The position numbers and the translations under genes were made by a program. The notes below the pieces were generated by a model, which saw nothing but the letters and a program-made list of their open reading frames with translations, had not been told where the DNA came from and ran no database searches. A DNA stretch of 64,000 nucleotides from Novosphingobium sp. MD-1 (lineage in GTDB: Bacteria > Pseudomonadota > Alphaproteobacteria > Sphingomonadales > Sphingomonadaceae). Position 1 is the first letter of the stretch; every line of letters starts with the position of its first letter. Positions 57,994 through 64,000 of this stretch are shown piece after piece. The stretch spans positions 310,001 through 374,000 of the forward strand of contig NZ_BBXA01000013.1 of NCBI RefSeq assembly GCF_001014975.1, read 5' to 3'.

Positions 57994-59649
57994 ATGGGCA
58001 GTCGTTTCGATCCGATCGCGCTGGAAATTCTGTGGAGCCGGCTGATCGCCGTGGCCGATGAATCGGCCACCACGCTCCTGCGCACGGCCTTTTCGCCGAT
58101 CATCCGGGAATCGAACGATTTCGCTACCTGCCTGATGAACGCGCAGGGCGAAACGCTGGCCGAATGCAGCGGGGGCATCCCCACGTTCGCCGGCCTGCTG
58201 GGGCGCACCGCGCGGCATATGCTGTCGCGGTTTCCCGCGGAAAGCTGGCGCGAAGGGGACTGCGTCATCACCAACGATCCCTGGATCGGCACCGGGCACT
58301 TGCCCGACATCGCGATGATCGTGCCGATCTTCCACCTCGGTCGGTTGGTGGGCTTTTCCGGGACCGCCGCGCACACGCCGGACATCGGCGGCAGCCTGGG
58401 CGCTGAAAATCGTGAGCTGTTCGAGGAAGGCGTGTGCATTCCGCCGCTGCATCTCTATCGCGCCGGCGAGCGCAGCGAGGACATGCTGGCGCTGCTGCTC
58501 AACAACGTGCGCCTGCCCGATCTGATGCTTGGCGATCTGGAGGCGCAAGTCACCGCGAACGAGGTATGCCGGCGGCGCACGGTGGATTTCCTGGTCGACA
58601 CGGGGCTTGCCGATCTCGACGATCTTTCCCGCGCAATACAGGCAATGTCGGAGCGTTCCATGCGTTCCGCCATCGCGGCGCTGCCCGATGGCGTCTATCG
58701 CTCGGCGATCGATCTGGACGGGTTCGACGATCATCCCACGCATATCGCCTGCACGATCACCATCGCCGGGGAGACGATGATGGTCGACTACGCCGGCAGC
58801 TCGCCGCAGAACCAGCGGGCGACCAACTGCACGATGAACTACACGCAGGCCTACTCGATCTACCCGATCAAGTGCGTGCTCGATCCCTATACGCGGCGCA
58901 ACGAAGGTTCCTATCGCCCGATCACGGTGACGGCGCCCGAAGGTTCGATCATCAACGCGAAATATCCCGCCGCCGTCGCCGCCCGCCACTTGTCGGGCCA
59001 CATCCTGTCATGCGCGATCTATCAGGCGCTGGCGGAGGTGGTGCCGGACCGGATTATCGCAGACAGCGGCGGCGCTCCGGCCATGCGCGCCCGGCTGGGC
59101 GGCGTGGACGACAACGGCGATCGCTATTCCGTGGTGCTGTTCGCCAGCGCCGGCATGGGGGCCTCGCATGCCACGGACGGCCTTTCGACCACCGCGTTTC
59201 CGACGAATTCGGGAGCGGGCAGCCTGGAAGTGCTCGAAGCGGGTTCTCCCCTGCTGTTCCGCAAAAAGGAATTCCGCCCGGATTCGGGCGGCGCTGGCCG
59301 GCAGCGCGGTGGCCTGGGCCAAACGGTGGAGATAGAGAATACCGCGTCGCGACCGATGCAGGTTACCATCGTCGGCGATCGGGAGAAGAATCCGGCGAAC
59401 GGCCTGCTGGGCGGCCAGCCCGGTGCCTGCGCCTCGGCCTCGGTCGAAGGCGTGGGGCCGGTGCGGCTCAAGTCCCGGACCGTGGTCAAACCCGGCGCGG
59501 CCATCGCCTTCCACTTCGCGGGCGGAGGTGGATTTGGTGATGTGGCCGAGCGGGATGCCGCCGCTATCGCACGCGATCTTCTGCTGGGCCTGGTGACGCG
59601 CGAAGGGGCCGCGCGCGATTATGGTCAGGGCGCGGAGGGCGAGGCGTGA
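57994..59649 (+). CDS. hyuB: hydantoinase B/oxoprolinase-family subunit
   Basis: A 551-residue HyuB-family protein with the standard start SRFDPIALEILWSRLIAVAD, then ESNDFATCLMNAQGETLAEC and ITNDPWIGTGHLPDIAMIVP. The C-terminal half has LSTTAFPTNSGAGSLEVLE and DSGGAGRQRGGLGQ. It pairs with HyuA to form an ATP-dependent N-methylhydantoinase, 5-oxoprolinase or carboxylase-type enzyme. Its stop overlaps the GTG start of hyuA. The substrate cannot be read from sequence; a cyclic imide or lactam that yields a hydroxyacid would fit the downstream genes. Confidence 0.88.
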   Translation: MGSRFDPIALEILWSRLIAVADESATTLLRTAFSPIIRESNDFATCLMNAQGETLAECSGGIPTFAGLLGRTARHMLSRFPAESWREGDCVITNDPWIGTGHLPDIAMIVPIFHLGRLVGFSGTAAHTPDIGGSLGAENRELFEEGVCIPPLHLYRAGERSEDMLALLLNNVRLPDLMLGDLEAQVTANEVCRRRTVDFLVDTGLADLDDLSRAIQAMSERSMRSAIAALPDGVYRSAIDLDGFDDHPTHIACTITIAGETMMVDYAGSSPQNQRATNCTMNYTQAYSIYPIKCVLDPYTRRNEGSYRPITVTAPEGSIINAKYPAAVAARHLSGHILSCAIYQALAEVVPDRIIADSGGAPAMRARLGGVDDNGDRYSVVLFASAGMGASHATDGLSTTAFPTNSGAGSLEVLEAGSPLLFRKKEFRPDSGGAGRQRGGLGQTVEIENTASRPMQVTIVGDREKNPANGLLGGQPGACASASVEGVGPVRLKSRTVVKPGAAIAFHFAGGGGFGDVAERDAAAIARDLLLGLVTREGAARDYGQGAEGEA

Positions 59650-61742
59650 GCGCGCTCAAGACGGCGCGGATCGGTGTCGACATCGGCGGCACGTTCACCG
59701 ATTTCGTGCTGCACGACGAAGCGCGGGGGATCACGCGCACGGGCAAGCGCCTGACCACGCCCGACGACCCCAGCCGGGCGATCATCGAAGGCGTGCAGCG
59801 ACTGCTGGAAGAGACCGGCACTGCGGCGTCGCAAATCCACAGCATCGTCCATGGCACCACGCTCATCACCAACACGGTGCTGGAGCGGACGGGCGCGAAA
59901 GTGGGTTTGATCGCGACGCAGGGTTTCGCCGATACGCTCGAGATGGGGCGCGAAACGCGCTACGACGTGGACGACCTGTTCCAGCAGCCCGTGCCGGTGA
60001 TCGTACCGCGCAACCTGCGGCGCGGCGTGCCGGGCCGGATCATGGCCAACGGCGAGGAGCGCGAACCGCTCGACGAGCGCGAACTCATCGCGCAAGTCAC
60101 CGACCTCGTGGAGAACGAGGGGATCGAGGCGCTCGCCATCGCCTTCATGAACGCCTATCGCAATGCCGCGCACGAACAACGCGCGCGGGACATCGTAAAG
60201 GCCGCGTTCCCTGATCTTCTGGTCACGATTTCATCGGCTGTCGCGCCGGAAATCCGTGAATACGAACGCACCAACACCGCGTGCGTGAACGCCTATGTTC
60301 AGCCCCGCGTACACGGCTACCTAGACCGGCTGACGGACGAGCTGGGCGCGCTCGGCTTCGATGGCGATCTTTCGATCATGCTGTCGAGCGGCGGTCTGAC
60401 GACGATCGACGAGGCCAAAAATTTTCCGGTTCGCCTGATCGAGTCCGGTCCTGCCGCCGGGGCGATGGCCGCCGCCTACATCGCGCGGCAGATCGGCGAG
60501 GATCATCTGATCTCGTTCGACATGGGCGGAACCACGGCAAAAATGTGCCTGATCGAGCACGCCGAACCGCACGTGAAGCACGATTTCGAGGCGGGACGCC
60601 TCGAACGGTTCAAGGCGGGGTCGGGTCTGCCGCTCAAGGTCACCGTGATCGACATGATCGAGATCAGCGGCGGCGGCGGATCGATCGCGGCGGTGGACGC
60701 CCTGGGGCTGATGAAGGTCGGGCCGCGCAGCGCCAGTTCGGTGCCCGGCCCGGTCGCCTACGGACGCGGCGGTACCGAGCCGACCGTGACCGACGCGGAC
60801 TTGCTGCTGGGTTACCTCAACCCTGATTATTTCCTGGGCGGCGAAATGGCGCTGGGCCTTGAAGCGGTGCGCAACGCGGTGGAGACAAGGCTCGCCAAGC
60901 CGCTCGCCATCGAGGAAGAGACGGCCGCGCGCGGCATCCAGGAAATCGTCAACGAAAGCATGGCGGCAGCCACGCGGATGCACCTTGCCGAAAAGGGCAA
61001 GGACCCCCGGGCTTATGCGATGCTGGCGTTCGGTGGTGCCGGGCCGGTTCACGCCTACGGGCTTGCCAAGCTGCTCAAGGTCCGCCGCCTGATCGTGCCG
61101 ATGGGAGCGGGGGTCATCTCCGCGTTCGGTTTCCTCGTCGCCGCGCCCTCGACCGACAGCGCGCGCGGGTATTTCGCCCGGCTTGACCGGATCGACTGGG
61201 ATCACGTCAACAGCCTCTTCGCCGAGATGGAGGCGGCCGCCCGCTTGATGCTTGCCGATACCGGTTCGGGGCAGGGAGAGATCCGGTTCCAGCGGCAGGC
61301 GGACATGCGCTATCACGGGCAGGGCTTCGAAATCACTGTCACCTTGCCCGAAGGCACGCTCGGGCCTGAGCGGACCGGGGAGGTGCGTGAAGCCTTCGAC
61401 GCCACGTATCGCCGTCTGTTCGACCGGGTGGTGCAAAACGTTCCAGTAGAGGCGGTCAACTGGCGGCTCACGGCATCGCTGCCCGCGCAGGAGATCAGCC
61501 TGGCCCACGCTCCGGTGGATGCGCCGGCGGAGCGGCCCTCGCGCAGCGTCAGCTTCCCCGGGTTCGGCAGGATGGAAACACGTGTCTACGATCGCTACGC
61601 CTTGAAGCCGGGCACCCGTATCGAAGGTCCCGCGATTTTCGAGGAGCGGGAATCCAGTTTCAACGTCGGCCCCGATGCCGTCGTTACCGTCGATGCTTTT
61701 GCCAACCTGATCGTCGAGATCAGCTACCCGGGCCTCGTCTGA
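59646..61742 (+). CDS. hyuA: hydantoinase A/oxoprolinase-family subunit
   Basis: A 698-residue HyuA-family protein with the ASKHA-type phosphate motif RIGVDIGGTFTDFVLHDEA. It continues IVHGTTLITNTVLERTGAKV, LIESGPAAGAMAAAY, ISFDMGGTTAKMCLIEHAEP and YAMLAFGGAGPVHAYGLAKL. It should bind ATP and phosphorylate the substrate for opening or carboxylation by the HyuAB complex. The GTG start at 59646 overlaps the hyuB stop as GTGA. No third acetone-carboxylase-type subunit is present, which favours hydantoinase/oxoprolinase chemistry. Confidence 0.9.
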   Translation: MSALKTARIGVDIGGTFTDFVLHDEARGITRTGKRLTTPDDPSRAIIEGVQRLLEETGTAASQIHSIVHGTTLITNTVLERTGAKVGLIATQGFADTLEMGRETRYDVDDLFQQPVPVIVPRNLRRGVPGRIMANGEEREPLDERELIAQVTDLVENEGIEALAIAFMNAYRNAAHEQRARDIVKAAFPDLLVTISSAVAPEIREYERTNTACVNAYVQPRVHGYLDRLTDELGALGFDGDLSIMLSSGGLTTIDEAKNFPVRLIESGPAAGAMAAAYIARQIGEDHLISFDMGGTTAKMCLIEHAEPHVKHDFEAGRLERFKAGSGLPLKVTVIDMIEISGGGGSIAAVDALGLMKVGPRSASSVPGPVAYGRGGTEPTVTDADLLLGYLNPDYFLGGEMALGLEAVRNAVETRLAKPLAIEEETAARGIQEIVNESMAAATRMHLAEKGKDPRAYAMLAFGGAGPVHAYGLAKLLKVRRLIVPMGAGVISAFGFLVAAPSTDSARGYFARLDRIDWDHVNSLFAEMEAAARLMLADTGSGQGEIRFQRQADMRYHGQGFEITVTLPEGTLGPERTGEVREAFDATYRRLFDRVVQNVPVEAVNWRLTASLPAQEISLAHAPVDAPAERPSRSVSFPGFGRMETRVYDRYALKPGTRIEGPAIFEERESSFNVGPDAVVTVDAFANLIVEISYPGLV

Positions 61743-61769
61743 GCGGCACCGGCGATTTTGGAGATCCGC

Positions 61770-62774
61770 ATGCCACCATCCCGCCGCCGCGTCGTCGTCA
61801 CGCAACGCTTCTTCGATCAGGCGACGATCGACTATCTCGAACAGGCCGGCTGCGAGGTGGTGCAGGCTGACCTTCCGCCGGGTCAGGCCGACGGGAACCT
61901 CAGCCACGATGAACTGGTCCGGCACCTTGCGGGCGCGGCTGGATGGATCGTCGGCCACGCGCGCGTGACGCGCGAATTGATGGCCGCGCTGCCCGATCTC
62001 CGGATCGTTTCGCGCCGTGGCGTCGGTTACGATCGCGTCGATCTGGCGGCGGCCGGGGACCTTGGCAAGGTCGTGTGCATCGCGGTGGGCGGCAACCACG
62101 AATCCGTCGCGGACCATACGCTCGCGCTGATGCTCGCGGTCGGCCATCGCTTTCGCGAAACGCAGGCCAGGATGATCGGCGGGGACTGGTCGATCCTGCT
62201 GGGGACGGACCTCTATCGCAAGACCGTGGGCGTTATCGGGCCAGGACGGATCGGGCGAAGCGTGGTGCAGCGCCTTGCCGGATTCGAAGCGGAGGTCCTG
62301 GTCCATGGCGGTTCGCCGGATGCCGGCTATGCGGCCCGCTCCGGCGTGACCTGGGTCGACCTGGACGAACTGCTGGTGCGCAGCGATTATGTGACGATCC
62401 ACGCGCCCCTGACGCCCGAGACGCGATTTATCATCGATGCCGGTGCGCTGGCCCGGATGAAGCCAGCCGCCTTCCTGATCAACACGGCGCGGGGCGGACT
62501 GGTCGACGATGCCGCGTTGCTCGATGCGCTGCGCAACGGGGTGATCGCCGGCGCGGGGCTCGATGTGTTCCTCAGCGAAGCCGATCCCGCGTTCAAGCCG
62601 GTCACGCAAGCGTTGCTTGAACTGCCCAACGTGATCGCCACGCCGCATTCGGGCGCCTCCTCGCGCGAAGGGCTGGACCGGACCAACATGGTGGCCGCCC
62701 GCTGCGTGGTTGCCGTGCTGGACGGCGGCGATCCGCCGGCCGAATGCGTTGTGGCCGATGGGCGGAAGGGCTGA
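61770..62774 (+). CDS. D-2-hydroxyacid dehydrogenase (NAD-dependent)
   Basis: A 334-residue dehydrogenase of the SerA/glyoxylate-reductase family. RRGVGYDRVDL is in the catalytic domain, the Rossmann motif is GVIGPGRIGRSVV, the catalytic Arg is in LINTARGGLVDD, and the catalytic His is in TPHSGASSREG. It interconverts 2-oxoacids and D-2-hydroxyacids. ATG 61770 with GGAG 6 nt before is chosen over a TTG at 61758. It lies between hyuA and the glycerate kinase; hydroxypyruvate/glycerate or tartronate-type chemistry is plausible. Confidence 0.9.
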   Translation: MPPSRRRVVVTQRFFDQATIDYLEQAGCEVVQADLPPGQADGNLSHDELVRHLAGAAGWIVGHARVTRELMAALPDLRIVSRRGVGYDRVDLAAAGDLGKVVCIAVGGNHESVADHTLALMLAVGHRFRETQARMIGGDWSILLGTDLYRKTVGVIGPGRIGRSVVQRLAGFEAEVLVHGGSPDAGYAARSGVTWVDLDELLVRSDYVTIHAPLTPETRFIIDAGALARMKPAAFLINTARGGLVDDAALLDALRNGVIAGAGLDVFLSEADPAFKPVTQALLELPNVIATPHSGASSREGLDRTNMVAARCVVAVLDGGDPPAECVVADGRKG

Positions 62775-62777
62775 TCG

Positions 62778-64000
62778 ATGACCGGCTTTCCAGCAAAGCC
62801 GTCTGCCAGCGCGGAACGATCCGCGCAGGAGAGCCTGTTGCTGGAGATGTTTCAGGCCGCCGTCGGCAGCGCCCTGCCGCAGCGGTGCCTGCCGGGCCGT
62901 GTCCCTGCGCCCCCGCTTGGTCGAACGGTGGTGGTAGGCGCGGGGAAGGCCTCCGCTGCGATGGCGCGGGCGCTGGAGGGTTGCTGGCCGGCATCGCTAT
63001 CCGGCGTGGTGGTGACCCGGTATGACCACGCCGTTGCGTGCGACGCCATCACGATACTGGAAGCGGGCCATCCCGTACCGGACGCGGCCAGCGTCGAAGC
63101 CGGCAGGCGCATCCTCGAAGCGGTTTCCGGGCTGACGGCGGACGACCTCGTGATCTGCCTGATATCGGGCGGCGGTTCCGCCCTCCTTTCGGCGTTGCCT
63201 CCCGGTGTCAGCCTTGAGGACGAGCGCGCACTTTCGAAAGCGTTGCTCAAGAGCGGCGCGACGATCGAGGAAATGAATTGTGTGCGCAAGCACGTCTCGT
63301 TGATCAAGGGCGGACGGCTCGCCGCCGCGGCCGCGCCGGCACGGGTCGTGACGCTGGCCATCTCCGACGTACCGGGCGACGACCCGGCCACGATCGCCTC
63401 CGGCCCCACGGTGCCCGATCCCACCACGCGTGCGGAGGCGCTGGCTGTCGTGGACAAGTACGCGCTGGAGCTGCCGGCGGCGGTGCGAGCGTGGCTTGCC
63501 AGCCCTGACAGCGAGACGCCGAAGCCGTCTGGCGGCACCGAACCCGACTGCCGGATGATCGCAACGCCGCAACGGGCGCTCGAAGCGGCGGCGGACGTCG
63601 CCCGGAAAGCTGGATATACGCCGTTCGTTCTGGGTGATGCCATCGAGGGTGAGGCGTGCGATGTCGGACTGGACCACGCCGGTATCGCCCGCCAGATCGT
63701 CGCGCGCGGGCAGCCCGTGCGCGCGCCGTGCGTGCTGCTGTCCGGCGGGGAGACCACGGTAACCGTCCGGGGCGATGGCCGGGGCGGCCGGAACGTGGAG
63801 TTCCTGTTGGGCCTCCTGACCGGCCTGCAAGACCTGCCGGGCCTGTTCGCGCTGGCCGCCGATACCGATGGCATCGATGGCACCGAGGACAACGCCGGGG
63901 CGATCATCTCGCCTTCCTCATCCGCCCGTGCGAGCGCGGCGGGCCTCTCCGCGGACGAGCACCTCGCGCGCAACGATGCCTATAGCTTCTTCGCGGCACT
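62778..64000 (+). CDS. glycerate 2-kinase, MOFRL family (partial)
   Basis: The gene starts at ATG 62778, 3 bp after the dehydrogenase stop, and runs off the right edge (407 codons visible). It has the GckA/TtuD features VVVGAGKASAAMARALEG, ILEAGHPVPDAASVEAG, LISGGGSALLSALP, NCVRKHVSLIKGGRLA, TLAISDVPGDDPATIASGPT and a late ALAADTDGIDGTEDNAGAI. It should phosphorylate D-glycerate to 2-phosphoglycerate with ATP. With the dehydrogenase it forms a route from hydroxypyruvate- or glycerate-like products into central metabolism. Older annotations call this family hydroxypyruvate reductase. Confidence 0.9.
   Translation, partial: MTGFPAKPSASAERSAQESLLLEMFQAAVGSALPQRCLPGRVPAPPLGRTVVVGAGKASAAMARALEGCWPASLSGVVVTRYDHAVACDAITILEAGHPVPDAASVEAGRRILEAVSGLTADDLVICLISGGGSALLSALPPGVSLEDERALSKALLKSGATIEEMNCVRKHVSLIKGGRLAAAAAPARVVTLAISDVPGDDPATIASGPTVPDPTTRAEALAVVDKYALELPAAVRAWLASPDSETPKPSGGTEPDCRMIATPQRALEAAADVARKAGYTPFVLGDAIEGEACDVGLDHAGIARQIVARGQPVRAPCVLLSGGETTVTVRGDGRGGRNVEFLLGLLTGLQDLPGLFALAADTDGIDGTEDNAGAIISPSSSARASAAGLSADEHLARNDAYSFFAA

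Noticed and set aside
60321..62648. A 775-codon minus-strand frame opposite hyuA and the hydroxyacid dehydrogenase
   Set aside because: It is a compositional shadow of coding DNA on the other strand, with no recognisable domain and no plausible ribosome site.
1..64000. tRNA, rRNA, CRISPR array, prophage or integrated element
   Set aside because: I looked for tRNA T-arm sequences, regular short repeats, integrases and phage structural genes, and found none that I could support.

Overview
The window looks like chromosomal DNA of a sphingomonad (Sphingomonadales, Alphaproteobacteria; Novosphingobium or Sphingobium would be typical hosts). This is inferred from the high GC content, three TonB-dependent receptors beside catabolic genes, two soluble cytochromes P450 with a putidaredoxin-type ferredoxin, many MFS carriers, a SigF/NrsF stress module of Caulobacter type, and dense gene packing with ATGA/GTGA stop-start overlaps. 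I saw no tRNA, rRNA, CRISPR array, prophage or intact insertion sequence.

Layout. 0-3.6 kb: the start of a thiamine-diphosphate decarboxylase diverges from a LysR regulator, followed by a ketopantoate-reductase-like enzyme and an MFS carrier. 4.0-7.6 kb: an SDR convergent with an iron-sulfur photolyase, then a secreted DUF5694 protein. 7.9-8.7 kb: an islet of three tiny genes and a frameshifted IS3-family scar. 8.9-14.9 kb: a four-gene signalling operon (hybrid kinase, CheR, CheB, response regulator-kinase). 15.0-19.3 kb: an ABC/HlyD/TolC export operon whose ABC protein has lost its ATPase motifs.

19.6-27.2 kb: a P450-MFS-dihydroxyacetone kinase operon, a divergent MarR gene and a TonB receptor; nearly identical 20-bp boxes lie at the two promoters. 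27.3-39.0 kb: a catabolic island with a CocE-type hydrolase, MarR regulator, HpaD-like ring-cleavage dioxygenase, P450, glutamine-synthetase-like ligase, HpaE-like and second aldehyde dehydrogenases, acetoacetate-decarboxylase-like protein, HpaG-like FAH enzyme and ferredoxin. Both divergent promoters in it carry the same TTGGCC-N5-GGCCAA inverted repeat, so it is probably one regulon for a homoprotocatechuate-like aromatic compound.

39.0-44.6 kb: a ClC transporter, then a bufferin-type metallophore locus (BufA2-like, BufB, BufC, BufA1-like, DoxX) around an ECF sigma factor and its NrsF anti-sigma. Three promoters there match TGTAACC-N16-CGAA, or differ by one base, with exact 16-nt spacing. 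44.8-53.8 kb: an MFS carrier, an HTH-citrate-synthase fusion, a TonB receptor-CitMHS-AtuA-DUF4387 operon and a Crp/Fnr regulator. 53.9-64 kb: a third TonB receptor, a LysR gene, HyuB/HyuA, a D-2-hydroxyacid dehydrogenase and a glycerate 2-kinase that runs off the end.

Functional names come from motif recognition only; no database search was possible.
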